A stretch of DNA of 64,000 nucleotides from an uncultured Bacteroidales bacterium (GTDB lineage: Bacteria > Bacteroidota > Bacteroidia > Bacteroidales > Lentimicrobiaceae): the NCBI GenBank assembly GCA_937894795.1, contig CALCQV010000101.1:21351-85350 (forward strand). The letters are read 5' to 3'. Below the pieces are notes generated by a model, which saw only the letters and a list, made by a program, of their open reading frames with translations, was not told the origin of the DNA and ran no database searches. The number at the start of each line of letters is the position of its first letter. Positions within the stretch are counted from its first letter, which is position 1. This document shows positions 43,048 to 54,000 of this stretch, in pieces. The translations under genes and the position numbers were made by a program.

Positions 43048-45486
43048 TTGATCAAAAATAAGGCGAAAATCAGATTAATTATTGTGCTTTTCCTTTGTTG
43101 CCTGGCCTGTTATTCAATGGCCCAGTCATATAAGGTTACAGGTTATGTGATTGATTCAGCTTCAAAAGAGCCACTTGCCTTTGTTAATATACTTATTAAC
43201 GAAAGCAAGAATGGAGGAATGACCGATATTGATGGGCATTTCGATATAGAGCACTCTGGCAAGATCGAATTCCTTAAATTGAGTTATGTAGGATATAGTA
43301 CTTGTATATATCTTATTAAAGAACAGAAGTCTCAGGTAATCAGGATGTCAAGGCAAACATTTGATTTGCCTGAAATACAAATTGTTGCCGGAGAAAATCC
43401 GGCCCACCGAATAATCAGGAATGTAGTTGCCAATAGAGATTTTAATGACCCTGATAATATTAAGTCGTACTCCTATACTTCCTACGACAAAATGATATTT
43501 ACAGCGTTTCGTGACACAATAATCCCATCCTCCAATTTAGTTATTGATACTGCAGAAATTAAATTAATGGAGCTGTTAAATAAACAGCATCTTTTCATGA
43601 TGGAATCGGTGTCAGAACATAAATTTCTATACCCATCAAGGAATTACGATGAAGTAACCGCAATGAAAGTATCCGGCTTTAGTGATCCTTTATTTGTTTT
43701 TCTATTATCACAATCACAGCCAACATCGTTTTATAAAGAGAGTATTGGCCTTGCCGGTAAAAACTTTTTAAACCCTGTGGGAAAGGGATTTGAGAAACAC
43801 TACTTCTTTTGGATTATGGATACCCTGTACAACACCAATCAAGGTGATACTACATTTGTAATATCTTATAAACCATTGAAAGGCAAGAATTTTGATGCAT
43901 TGAAAGGATTACTTTATATCAATAACTCCGGATGGGCTATAACAAATGTCATTGCAGAACCGGCAAGAACAGATGAACCATTTGTTATCAGAATCCAGCA
44001 GATGTATGACCTGATTGATAATAAACAGTGGTTTCCTGTCCAGTTAAATACTGATATTACCTTTAACAATATCTCACTTAGCTCAGCAAAGCCAATGGCT
44101 ATAGGCAAGAGTTATAGAAGGAACATTAAATTACAGCCCAATATTGTAAAAGCTGAATTTAATAATGTAGCTATAAATGTTTTACCGGAAGCAGGTTTAC
44201 GTGATGAGAACTTTTGGAATACATTTAGAAATGACTCTCTTACTTTAATTGAGAAAAATACTTACCATGTGATTGATAGCCTTGGAAGGGTTCATAATCT
44301 TGATGGCATGGGCAAGATGATGTCCTCTTTATCAACCGGTAGAATACCTATTGGAATAGTGGATTTAGATATAAATAAAGTATTTAGATATAATCTTTAC
44401 GAAAAAGCATACCTGGGCATTGGGCTATATACGAACAATAACCTTTCGCGCCACTATAGTATTGGAGGTTATACGGGATATGGTTTTGGTGATAAAACAC
44501 TCAAATATGGCGCAAGTTTAAAGTTAAATCTTGTAAAATATAATTCACTGGGAGTAAAATTTAGTTATAGAAATGATATCGTTGAATCAGCCGGTATACA
44601 TTTCTTTGATGATCAGGATATCCTTTTAGGCGAATTCAATTTCAGGAACTTCTACATCATGAGATGGGACAAAGTAGAGTCATTCGAGATTATGTCGAAT
44701 TTCAGGATATTGAAATATATAACCGGTGGAGTGGGAGTGAGTCAAACTGACAAAAGGAGCTTGTACCACTATGCCTGGCAACAGCCTATGGGCGATGTGT
44801 CGATCTTAACCAATGAACACTCTCTGGGATATATTATTGCCGGTCTAAAGTTTGCCTGGAAAGAGCGGTTTATTAGAAATAAATTTGATCAGGTATCCAT
44901 GGGGACTAAATTCCCAATTCTCTGGTTACAATTTACAATGAACAGGAAAGGATTCTTAGAGGGAGGGCTTGATGCCAACAGGCTTGATTTGAAGTCCACA
45001 TGGTCTGTCTATAACAAACTGTTTGGAAAAACATCGTTCACTATACTAGGTGGTATCATTGATACAGATGCACCTTACTCTGAATTATTTAATGGAAGGG
45101 GAAGTGCGGGTACCAACTTTTCACTATATGCACCTGCCAGTTTCAGCACAATGAAACCTTCAGAATTTCTGAGTGACAGGTACGCTTCCTTATTTGTATT
45201 ACACAATTTTGGCAAGCTGTTATTGAGAACTAAATTGTTTGATCCTGAAATTGCAGTAGCGATTAATATCGGAACAGGCCGACTCCATTATCCCGAGAGA
45301 CACCGTTATGCAGAATTTAACACAATGGAAAAGGGGTATTATGAGACGGGATTGATTGTTAACAACCTTCTCAAATCATCCTTTTCAGGTGTGGGAATTG
45401 GTGCTTTTTACCGTTTAGGACCGTATAGCTATTCAAAACCAGGTGAGAATCTGATGCTTAGATTTACAATAAAATACTCCTTATAG
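43048..45486 (+). CDS. DUF5686 outer-membrane protein with carboxypeptidase-regulatory-like domain
   Basis: 812 residues from TTG 43048 (an in-frame TTG at 43000 gives 828). Signal peptide IRLIIVLFLCCLACYSMAQ. A CarboxypepD_reg-like beta-sandwich follows (YKVTGYVIDSASKEPLAFVNILI, in part, to about 95), then the DUF5686 region (NPAHRIIRNVVANRDFNDPDNIKSYSYTSYDKM, in part), then a long C-terminal beta-barrel ending in LRFTIKYSL. The family is an abundant Bacteroidota outer-membrane group of unknown function, related in layout to TonB-receptor N-domains but without a plug. TTG 43048 is preferred because it gives a normal-length signal peptide. Confidence 0.8.
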   Translation: MIKNKAKIRLIIVLFLCCLACYSMAQSYKVTGYVIDSASKEPLAFVNILINESKNGGMTDIDGHFDIEHSGKIEFLKLSYVGYSTCIYLIKEQKSQVIRMSRQTFDLPEIQIVAGENPAHRIIRNVVANRDFNDPDNIKSYSYTSYDKMIFTAFRDTIIPSSNLVIDTAEIKLMELLNKQHLFMMESVSEHKFLYPSRNYDEVTAMKVSGFSDPLFVFLLSQSQPTSFYKESIGLAGKNFLNPVGKGFEKHYFFWIMDTLYNTNQGDTTFVISYKPLKGKNFDALKGLLYINNSGWAITNVIAEPARTDEPFVIRIQQMYDLIDNKQWFPVQLNTDITFNNISLSSAKPMAIGKSYRRNIKLQPNIVKAEFNNVAINVLPEAGLRDENFWNTFRNDSLTLIEKNTYHVIDSLGRVHNLDGMGKMMSSLSTGRIPIGIVDLDINKVFRYNLYEKAYLGIGLYTNNNLSRHYSIGGYTGYGFGDKTLKYGASLKLNLVKYNSLGVKFSYRNDIVESAGIHFFDDQDILLGEFNFRNFYIMRWDKVESFEIMSNFRILKYITGGVGVSQTDKRSLYHYAWQQPMGDVSILTNEHSLGYIIAGLKFAWKERFIRNKFDQVSMGTKFPILWLQFTMNRKGFLEGGLDANRLDLKSTWSVYNKLFGKTSFTILGGIIDTDAPYSELFNGRGSAGTNFSLYAPASFSTMKPSEFLSDRYASLFVLHNFGKLLLRTKLFDPEIAVAINIGTGRLHYPERHRYAEFNTMEKGYYETGLIVNNLLKSSFSGVGIGAFYRLGPYSYSKPGENLMLRFTIKYSL

Positions 45487-45515
45487 AGTTTATTATGAGT
45501 GTTTGAGATAATTAA

Positions 45516-45538
45516 AGTTTAAGGAGAATCCTTAAACT
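45516..45538. terminator. Hairpin between convergent DUF5686 and frr genes
   Basis: A perfect 10-bp stem, AGTTTAAGGA (45516-45525) and TCCTTAAACT (45529-45538), loop GAA. It lies 30 bases after the DUF5686 stop, and its right arm overlaps the last codons and stop of frr on the minus strand. Little T-tract, so efficiency is uncertain. Confidence 0.5.
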
Positions 45539-46095
45539 GTCATGATATCTTTATCTTTTGCTTCAAACAGCTTGTCAACCTTGCTGATATAATTATCAGT
45601 AAGATTTTGGATTTCCTTTTCAAGTAGCTTGATCTCATCCTCCGGAACACCTTCTTTTTCAAGTTTTTTACCTGAGTCAATTGCAGAGCGACGAATATTA
45701 CGTATTGTAACTTTGGCGTTTTCAGTTTCCACCTTTGCTTTTTTTACCAAATCGCGTCTACGCTCTTCCGTTAGTGGAGGAACATTAATACGAAGGACTT
45801 CGCCATTATTTTGGGGATTAAAACCAAGATTGGCGGCCATTATAGCCTTCTCAATAGGAGCAAGCATTGATTTCTCCCAGGGCTGGACTATAATCTGACG
45901 AGGATCGGGCGTATTGATATTCGATACTTGCTCAATAGGTGTCATTGTACCATAGTAATCTACTCTAACACCCTCCAGCATTGCCGGGCTGGCTTTCCCA
46001 GCTCTTATCTTCTGGAATTCCCTGTCGAGATGTCCTACTGCGTTCTTCATGCCTTCTTCGGCTTCCTCTATAATAAACGTGACTTCTTCGTTCAT
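45532..46095 (-). CDS. frr: Ribosome recycling factor
   Basis: Splits post-termination ribosomes with EF-G. 187 residues from ATG 46095, with the helical-bundle and RRF motifs REFQKIRAGKASPAMLEGVRVDYYG (in part), PDPRQIIVQPWEKSMLAPIEKAI (in part), LRINVPPLTEERRRDLVKKAK and AIDSGKKLEKEGVPEDE. ATG 46095 is preferred over the upstream TTG extension because MNEEVTFIIEEAEEGM is a normal RRF start and a promoter box lies in the extension. It follows pyrH, the usual neighbour. Confidence 0.97.
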   Translation of the reverse strand: MNEEVTFIIEEAEEGMKNAVGHLDREFQKIRAGKASPAMLEGVRVDYYGTMTPIEQVSNINTPDPRQIIVQPWEKSMLAPIEKAIMAANLGFNPQNNGEVLRINVPPLTEERRRDLVKKAKVETENAKVTIRNIRRSAIDSGKKLEKEGVPEDEIKLLEKEIQNLTDNYISKVDKLFEAKDKDIMTV

Positions 46096-46129
46096 CGTTG
46101 ATAAGTTTAATATTCTATAAAAAACCCCG

Positions 46130-46137
46130 CAAATATA
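46130..46137 (-). promoter_or_regulatory. Promoter of frr
   Basis: Minus-strand TATATTTG with a TTTG at 46159-46162, 21 bases upstream. It lies 34 bases before ATG 46095, between frr and pyrH, giving frr its own transcript in addition to read-through from pyrH. Confidence 0.5.
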
Positions 46138-46166
46138 CAAAACTGTATACCAATCTTGCAAATTGC

Positions 46167-46871
46167 TTATTCTACAAGTGTTCCTATTTCTTCACCTTTA
46201 AGCAATAGCAAGAGATTCCCATTGATATTCATATTGAAAACAATAATGGGTAGATTGTTCTCTTTACACATTGTAATAGCGGTTAAATCCATTACATTGA
46301 GGTTCTTTTCATAAACTTCCTGGAAGCTGATTTTGGAATATTTGACAGCCTTGGGATCTTTCTCGGGATCTGCTGTATAAACCCCGTCAACCCTTGTGCC
46401 TTTTAGTACAACATCAGCTTTTATTTCAATGGCTCTTAGCACAGCTGCTGTATCAGTGGTAAAATAAGGATTTCCTGTCCCACCTGCTATTATTACAACC
46501 TTGCCTGATTCAAGATATTCAATTGCCCTTGATCTGCTCATTGATTCGGCAATTGGATCAATAGCAATACCCGAGAGCAGTTTGGCTTTTAAGCCCTGTT
46601 TCTCCAGTTCTCCCTGCAATGCCATGCTATTGATAATAGTTGCCAGCATTCCCATATAATCCCCTTGTACACGATCAAATCCTTTAGCTGCCCCACTTAA
46701 ACCCCTGAAGATATTACCTCCACCAACAACAATAGCAACTTGTATACCTTTATCAACAATCTCCTTGATATCTTTAGTGTACTCTGATAGCCGCACAGAA
46801 TCAATTCCATGCTGTTGATTTCCCATGAGGGCTTCACCACTAAGTTTTAATAATATTCTTTTAAATCTCAT
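46167..46871 (-). CDS. pyrH: UMP kinase
   Basis: Phosphorylates UMP to UDP; amino-acid-kinase fold, not a P-loop NMP kinase. 234 residues with ILLKLSGEALMG, VAIVVGGGNIFRG, the DYMGMLATIINS segment, VVIIAGGTGNPYFTTDTAAVLRA (in part), KGTRVDGVYTADP and the C-terminal MDLTAITMC. pyrH-frr order is the usual arrangement and 71 bases separate them. Confidence 0.97.
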   Translation of the reverse strand: MRFKRILLKLSGEALMGNQQHGIDSVRLSEYTKDIKEIVDKGIQVAIVVGGGNIFRGLSGAAKGFDRVQGDYMGMLATIINSMALQGELEKQGLKAKLLSGIAIDPIAESMSRSRAIEYLESGKVVIIAGGTGNPYFTTDTAAVLRAIEIKADVVLKGTRVDGVYTADPEKDPKAVKYSKISFQEVYEKNLNVMDLTAITMCKENNLPIIVFNMNINGNLLLLLKGEEIGTLVE

Positions 46872-46978
46872 TTTGTATATTTTAACTTAATAAACCTCTG
46901 AAATTGACTAATCTGAATAACAAAAGGTTCCTGCATTGAAGCTGATTATCACCCTTGCCGTCAGGAACTGAGAATGAA

Positions 46979-48988
46979 CTATCTGGTAACAATGAATTGC
47001 CTGGTTTCAGTATACTGATCACATTTGAGAGTATAGAAATAATTACCTGGCTTCAGATCGGAAACTGATGTAACTATCATGTGATTACCGGCCTGATATT
47101 TGCCTGAAGCAAGTGTCCTGACCTCCCTTCCCAGGTTGTCTGATATAATAAGCGATACTTTCGATGCTTCCGATAATCTGAATTTTATATTTGTTGCTGC
47201 ATTTGCCGGATTTGGATAGTTTTGTTGTAAGAAAGTCTCGTTGTTGAGTGAGAGATTAGAGGTGCCAATTGTAAGGTCTTCATACAGAAAATGCAGACAC
47301 CATTGGTTTAGCATGCCTGAATTTGGTATACCTGACTCTACAATGCGCAGTCTCCACTGACCTTTAATGGGTTTATTCAGATAAGAATCAAATGATATCT
47401 CGGGACGGAAACGACCTGTGAATGGTGCTGATCCCTCTTTAATAGAGAGCATAGCGTCATCATCAAATATTGTTTGTGTATAATTGTCACCATCTTCTCC
47501 ATTTCTGTCACTTAACATAATGGAAACATTATCGGGAGAGATTAAGATTATACGTAGTTCTTCTGTAATGGGATGGGTAATATCAATCAGAACGTCGACA
47601 TCCAGAAGATCTCCTTCCTGTGTTACTATAAGCTGATCATAGGTATTGCTATTGTCAGGGATTACCAGCGGCACATTGGCGGAACAGTTTTCAGTGAAGA
47701 AGAAGTTACCTACTTCGTATGAGAAATATTCTGTTGGAGGAATTGTTCCCGGAGGGTTAATACCCCGGCCACCCGAAGGAAAGGTTGCTACCATGGTGGC
47801 GTCTGAATCCTGAACTGCAAAGTAGTATTGTACTACAGTGCCCATTGGAAAGCCCGGAACAACGAAATTAAAGGTGTCGTTTGTGACTTCTGTTGGAAGT
47901 ACATAATCGAAAATGGTATTATCAATTGAATAGTAAAGCCTGGGGGAGTATGTACCTGTTCCAATAGCATGATCACTGCTAATAATTATCGAAGTTTCTC
48001 TTGGTTCATTGGAATTACCTGAAATAATGGGATCATGTAAAAACCCAAATCTCTGGTTTAATGCATTTGAGGCTATATTGGCAATTGACGCTCTAACCAA
48101 TGCCTCATACAGTGGCATATTTAAAATAGGAATATCATCATCAGGTGTATGATAATATGCATTAAAATCATCAAAATCTTCAATTGCCAGAATAGCCGGA
48201 TAGCCATATTGCCAGAATGAAGCATGGTCACTAGCTGTTGTATTTATGAAATTATTTGTAAGTTCCGGTTGGTAATAACCGGTGGTAGTTATAAAATCGG
48301 TGGTGAATGCTGAGGAGGATGCATTGGTTGCAATTGAATAGACCATATCATTATCTGAATCCCAGGCTATCATATCAAGGTTAAGCACTCCAAGTATATC
48401 ATGCCCATTGATATACGCCAATTCAGCATAATGTTCACTTCCAACGAGCCCTATTTCTTCTTCATCCCACGCCGCGAACCTCACGGTATAATCCAAATCA
48501 ATGGAGGCAAGAATACGGGCAGCTTCCATCACTGCAACGGTCCCTGATGCATTGTCATCTGCCCCGGGTGCAACCGGACCTGATGGCATATTGTCATAAT
48601 GTCCACAAATAATGTATTCTTTATCAGGGTATAGTGATCCAACTTTTGTTGCAATTACGTTAATGCCTCTCGTTCCATTAAAATATTGATATTCCGGTTG
48701 ATAACCATATTCCTGGAATTTCTCATAAATAAATTGAGCTGCCAATGCATTGCCATTTGACAAATAATGCCGGGAGCTTATGGTTACTACCTGGCCATCA
48801 ACTGTAACAGTAGTATCACCTGCCAATTGCCGGGTGAGCATGAGTATGCTTTCTGCATCAGACAGAGATGAAATGGAATCAGCAAAAGGACTATAAGCTA
48901 GTTGAGCTTTTACCGGTGTATTAAAAGTTATTATTATTACACAGGTAATCCATTTAAGATAACTTAAAAAAGCAACACGATTGAACAT
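46979..48988 (-). CDS. Secreted M28 zinc aminopeptidase-like protein with P-domain and type IX sorting domain (copy 2)
   Basis: 669 residues. Signal peptide (cleavage near VKAQ). The M28 catalytic domain has all metal ligands: His130 (GHYDN), bridging Asp144 (GADDNASG), the Glu pair 176-177 (WDEEEIG), Asp205 (NLDMIAWD) and His255 (SDHASFW). A beta-sandwich linker follows, then a proprotein-convertase-type P-domain (VDVLIDITHP, MLSDRNGEDGDNYTQTIFDD, GQWRLRIVESG, LNQWCLHF). The last 80 residues are a type A T9SS sorting domain (QNYPNPANAATNIKF to QFIVTR). It should be exported by Sec, then across the outer membrane by T9SS. It is a close paralogue of the next gene, 8 bases away. Confidence 0.9.
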   Translation of the reverse strand: MFNRVAFLSYLKWITCVIIITFNTPVKAQLAYSPFADSISSLSDAESILMLTRQLAGDTTVTVDGQVVTISSRHYLSNGNALAAQFIYEKFQEYGYQPEYQYFNGTRGINVIATKVGSLYPDKEYIICGHYDNMPSGPVAPGADDNASGTVAVMEAARILASIDLDYTVRFAAWDEEEIGLVGSEHYAELAYINGHDILGVLNLDMIAWDSDNDMVYSIATNASSSAFTTDFITTTGYYQPELTNNFINTTASDHASFWQYGYPAILAIEDFDDFNAYYHTPDDDIPILNMPLYEALVRASIANIASNALNQRFGFLHDPIISGNSNEPRETSIIISSDHAIGTGTYSPRLYYSIDNTIFDYVLPTEVTNDTFNFVVPGFPMGTVVQYYFAVQDSDATMVATFPSGGRGINPPGTIPPTEYFSYEVGNFFFTENCSANVPLVIPDNSNTYDQLIVTQEGDLLDVDVLIDITHPITEELRIILISPDNVSIMLSDRNGEDGDNYTQTIFDDDAMLSIKEGSAPFTGRFRPEISFDSYLNKPIKGQWRLRIVESGIPNSGMLNQWCLHFLYEDLTIGTSNLSLNNETFLQQNYPNPANAATNIKFRLSEASKVSLIISDNLGREVRTLASGKYQAGNHMIVTSVSDLKPGNYFYTLKCDQYTETRQFIVTR

Positions 48989-48996
48989 TGTAGCAG

Positions 48997-50991
48997 TTAT
49001 TTGATGATGATCATTTTTTTTGTGATAACAAATGTATCACTTCTAAGAGTATAAAAATAGATACCCGGTAAAAGATTAACAACTGAAGTTACAATTAAGT
49101 GATCACCCGCCTGCTGATATCCTGAAACAAGTGACTGTATTTCATTGCCAAGATTGTCATAAAGTGTCAGGGTGACATTCATTGATTTAGGAAGGCTGAA
49201 TTTTATGCTTGTTTGATCATTTGCCGGATTAGGGAAGTTCTGTAATAATCGGATTGTTTCTTTATAAGGTTCATAACCGGTACCAATAATTTGGTCTTTA
49301 AACAGGAAGTGAAGGCACCATTGATTTAGAATACCTGAATTGGTATTTCCTGATTCGGCAATACGCAACTGCCATTGACCCGTAATTGACTTGTCTTTAT
49401 ATGTGCTCAATGGAAATTCCGGCATGAATCGTCCCGTAAAAGGAGCCACTCCCTGCTTGATACTATTTACTGCCTGATCATCAAAGATTGTTTGAGTATA
49501 GTTATCTCCTTCATTGCCATTCCTATCACTAAGAGTTACGGGTATATTATCCGGAGATATCAGTATTAGTCTTAATTCAGTGGTTCTTGGATGAGTAATA
49601 TCAACCATTACGTCAAGATCAAGCAAGAAGCCTTTTTGACTGATGTTTATCTGATCGTATGTATTTGAATTATCGACAATAGGCAGCGGAGTATTGGCTG
49701 AGCAATTATCATTAAGCTCTATATTGTCAACCTGATAAGCGAAGTAAGTCAGTGGAGGAGTAGTGCCCGGTGGTGAGATCCCCTTTCCTCCTTCAGGTAA
49801 CGTAGCTACCATGGTTGCATATTCATCCTGCAAAGCAAAATAATAGTTTACAACAGTTCCAACAGGGAATCCCGGTATCATGAATTTGATATTATTCTCA
49901 ATTGTTTCCGATGGCGTAATGAAATTAAAGCTAATACCGTCAGTTGAATAGAATAATCGTGGATTATAAACCGAGTTGTCAATGGGTTGCTGACTGTTAA
50001 TAATAAATGAAGCTTCTCTTGGTTGGGTAGAGTTCCCTGAGATGATTGGATTGTGGATGATTTCAATTCTTTGATTCAATGCTACTGAAATTACATTAGC
50101 TACAACAGCTTTAACCATTTTGCTGAAATAACCTGTATTAATGGCAGATATATCATCACCGGTAGTATGATAATGAGCATTGAAATCAAAGAAATTCTCA
50201 ACTGCCATAATTGCCGGATATCCATGCTGCCAGAAAGAAGCATGGTCGCTTGAGCTACTGCTGATGAAATTATGTTTTAGCTCAGGTTGATAATAACCGG
50301 TTGTTGTTATAAAGTCATTAGCGACAACCTCTGAGTTGGCGTTTTTTGCGATTGAAAATAGCATATCATCATTGGAATCCCATGCTATCATGTCTATATT
50401 AAGAGCTCCAATAATATCATTCCCGTTAGTGAAAGCCTGCTGAACATAATAACTGCTTCCCGCATAACCAATTTCTTCTTCATCCCAGGCTGCAAATCGC
50501 ACAGTATATTCAGGATTAAGGGTATTAAGCACACGGGCTGCTTCAAGTATTGCAGTTATGCCTGATGCATTGTCATCTGCTCCGGGAGCATTCTGACCTG
50601 TGGGCAGATTGTCATAATGAGCACAAACAACATATTCTTTATCAGGAAAACGGTTGCCAGGTTTTGTGGCAATAACATTTACACCTCTATTGCCATTGAA
50701 ATACTGATATTCAGGCTGATATCCATATTCAGTGAATTTCTGAAATATATATTGTGCTGCCAATGCGTTACCGGGTGAAAGGTAATGCCTTGAGCTGATA
50801 GTAGTTAACTGCCCATTGACAATTGCAGTGGTATCCCCTGAAAGTTCCCTTAAATGCAAAAGAATTTGCTCGTTATTTACTGTTGCTGTAACAGATTCCA
50901 CGAGAGGACTGAAAGCAAGTTGTGCTTTACTGCTTAATTCCAGGAAAAGAAATAGTGAGACCAGCGAACAAATTCTTATGAATAGCCTCAT
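48997..50991 (-). CDS. Secreted M28 zinc aminopeptidase-like protein with P-domain and type IX sorting domain (copy 1)
   Basis: 664 residues with the same architecture as its neighbour: signal peptide (ELSSKAQ), M28 domain (AHYDN, GADDNASG, WDEEEIG, NIDMIAWD, SDHASFWQ), linker, P-domain (DVMVDITHP, NYTQTIFDDQ, LNQWCLHFL) and T9SS type A C-terminal domain (QNFPNPANDQTSIKF to KKMIIIK). Being nearer to secA (26-base gap), it is the first of the pair in transcription. Differences are spread evenly over the length, so this is an old duplication rather than a recent one. Confidence 0.9.
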   Translation of the reverse strand: MRLFIRICSLVSLFLFLELSSKAQLAFSPLVESVTATVNNEQILLHLRELSGDTTAIVNGQLTTISSRHYLSPGNALAAQYIFQKFTEYGYQPEYQYFNGNRGVNVIATKPGNRFPDKEYVVCAHYDNLPTGQNAPGADDNASGITAILEAARVLNTLNPEYTVRFAAWDEEEIGYAGSSYYVQQAFTNGNDIIGALNIDMIAWDSNDDMLFSIAKNANSEVVANDFITTTGYYQPELKHNFISSSSSDHASFWQHGYPAIMAVENFFDFNAHYHTTGDDISAINTGYFSKMVKAVVANVISVALNQRIEIIHNPIISGNSTQPREASFIINSQQPIDNSVYNPRLFYSTDGISFNFITPSETIENNIKFMIPGFPVGTVVNYYFALQDEYATMVATLPEGGKGISPPGTTPPLTYFAYQVDNIELNDNCSANTPLPIVDNSNTYDQINISQKGFLLDLDVMVDITHPRTTELRLILISPDNIPVTLSDRNGNEGDNYTQTIFDDQAVNSIKQGVAPFTGRFMPEFPLSTYKDKSITGQWQLRIAESGNTNSGILNQWCLHFLFKDQIIGTGYEPYKETIRLLQNFPNPANDQTSIKFSLPKSMNVTLTLYDNLGNEIQSLVSGYQQAGDHLIVTSVVNLLPGIYFYTLRSDTFVITKKMIIIK

Positions 50992-51017
50992 TTTGGTTGT
51001 TAGGTTATGATGGACAC

Positions 51018-54000
51018 TTACTCATTCTGACCATGACAATTCTTGTATTTCTTACCACTACCGCAAGGACATGGATCATTGCGTCCTACCCGTTTTTCAA
51101 CTCGAACCGGTGTTGTAACTTTAGGTTCAGATGTTCTGCCTGCCTGTGACAACAAATCAGTTCTTTCTTCCTTATATTTCCCGTGATCCGTTCTACGGGG
51201 CCTTTGTGCTTCTTTTACCTGTGAAGATTCCTGAATTGGCAGATTTGCCTTCACTATAAAAGATGAAATTTCATTATTTGTCTTCTGGATAAGTTGCTTA
51301 AAGAGCTCAAATGACTCAAACTTATAGATCAGCAAAGGATCTTTCTGTTCATACGTCGCATTTTGAACTGAGTTACGCAATTCATCCATTTCACGAAGAT
51401 GGTCTTTCCATGAATCATCAATTACGGCTAAAGTAACTCCCTTTTCTATAGCAAGATTAATTTCCCGTCCTTTATCATTGTATGCTTTCTTAAGATTTGC
51501 CACCACCTGCATTGATCGAATGCCGTCAGTTATTGGAATAGCGATGTTTTCATACTGAGTCTGATTCTCATAAATATCTTTTATGACAGGATAGGCTTTT
51601 TCTGCCAATCGCTTGCTTTTTAACTGGTAATTGGCATAAACCTGATCAAACAAAGTGTCAACAATAGCTTGTTTATTCCGGCCAATGAAATCCTCCGCAC
51701 TGATTTCAGGTTCGGTAGCCAAAGTCTTCAACAGTGACAATTTGAATCCCTCGTAATCGCGATCTTCCTGATGTGTTGTAACGATTGTATCGCAAACATC
51801 ATAAATCATATTGGAAATATCTACGGCAAGACGTTCACCATAAAGAGCATGACGACGTTTTTTATAGATAACCTCACGTTGGGAGTTCATCACATCATCA
51901 TATTCAAGCAATCGCTTACGGATTCCAAAGTTGTTCTCTTCAACTTTCTTTTGAGCTCTTTCAATTGATTTAGTGATCATTGAATGTTGAATAACCTCAC
52001 CCTCTTTCAATCCCAGACGGTCCATTATACTTGCAATACGTTCAGAGCCGAACATACGCATAAGGTCATCCTCCAGGGCAACAAAGAATTGTGAGCTGCC
52101 GGGGTCTCCCTGACGACCGGCACGACCACGAAGCTGACGGTCAACACGCCGCGATTCATGCCGCTCTGTACCTATGATTGCCAATCCGCCTGCTTCTTTA
52201 ACACCGGGACCCAGCTTAATGTCAGTACCACGACCTGCCATATTGGTAGCAATTGTTACGGTACCTGCATGTCCGGCTTCAGCTACAATATCAGCTTCCT
52301 TTTGATGGAGTTTAGCATTCAGAACATTATGTTTAATGTTGCGAAGTTTAAGCATCCTGCTCAATAATTCAGATGTTTCAACTGAGGTAGTACCAACCAA
52401 TACCGGTCGTCCCTGTTTTATCATGTTGTTGATTTCATCTGCTACTGCATTGAACTTTTCACGTTTGGTCTTATATACCAGATCCTCACGGTCGTTCCTT
52501 ATAATTGGACGGTTGGTAGGAATAACTACTACATCAAGTTTATAAATATCCCATAATTCACCGGCTTCTGTTTCGGCAGTACCGGTCATACCGGCAAGCT
52601 TTCGGTTCATCCTGAAATAATTCTGGAGCGTTACTGTAGCATAAGTCTGGGTGGCAGCTTCAATTTTAACATTTTCCTTTGCTTCAATAGCCTGATGCAG
52701 ACCATCACTATACCTACGGCCTTCAAGAATACGACCTGTTTGCTCATCTACAATCTTTATCTTGTTGTCAATTACAACATATTCTACATCAATTTCAAAT
52801 AACGTATATGCTTTGAGAAGCTGATTAACAGTGTGAACCCGCTCTGATTTTACAGAATAGTCACGCATCAGTTCCGACTTCCTCTCCGTCTTTTCAGCAT
52901 CCGAAAGTTTCAATCGTTCAAGTTCTGCTATTTCAGCACCTATATCTGGCAGAATATAGAACTTAGGATCATCATACGAAGAGGTGATCAGGTCGATGCC
53001 CTTTTCTGTCAGTTCAACAGTATTGTGTTTTTCATCTATCACGAAGAACAGCTCATCATCAATGATATGCATATTCTTTGATTGCTCAGCCATGTAAAAG
53101 TTCTCAGTCTTTTGCATTAGAGCTTTCATACCGGGTTCACTAAGGAACTTAATCAGCGCTTTATTTTTAGGCAAGCCTCTGTATGCGCGGAAAAGTTGTT
53201 CACCGCCTTTCTTCTCATTCTCCGGATTGCTGTTATCTGAGAGCAGAGATTTAGCTTCGGCCAGTATTTTGGTAACCAAGTTACGCTGTACCTCATATAG
53301 TTTTTTGATCTCCGGTTTTAGAGCTTCAAACTCCTGATTTTCACCTCTTGGTGTGGGCCCTGAGATGATGAGAGGAGTACGGGCATCATCAATAAGAACG
53401 GAGTCAACCTCATCCACAATTGCATAATTATGAGGTCTCTGAACAAGTTCTTCAGGATTGCCTGTCATATTGTCACGCAAGTAATCAAAACCAAATTCAT
53501 TATTGGTTCCAAAGGTAACATCAGCCAGATAAGCTTTTCTTCGGTCTTCTGAATTTGGTTGATGTTTATCAATCGTGTCAACCTTTAAACCATGGAATTC
53601 ATAGAGCATACCCATCCATTCAGAGTCACGGCGAGCCAGATAATCATTAACGGTAACCATGTGTACCCCTTTACCGGGCAGAGCATTAAGGTAAACCGGC
53701 AGTGTTGCAACCAATGTTTTACCTTCACCGGTAGCCATTTCTGCAATTTTACCCTGGTGTAAAACAATACCCCCAATGAGCTGTACATCATAATGTACCA
53801 TATCCCAGGTTATAGTATTGCCACCGGCTACCCACTTGTTATGAAAATAGGCCTTATCACCCACAATCTGAATACTCTCACGGGTTGCTGCCATATCACG
53901 ATCCATCTGAGTTGCAGTAACTTCAATGGTTTCATTCTCTTTAAATCTTCTGGCGGTTTCTTTGATTACTGCAAATGCTTCAGGTAATATCTGGTTAAGA

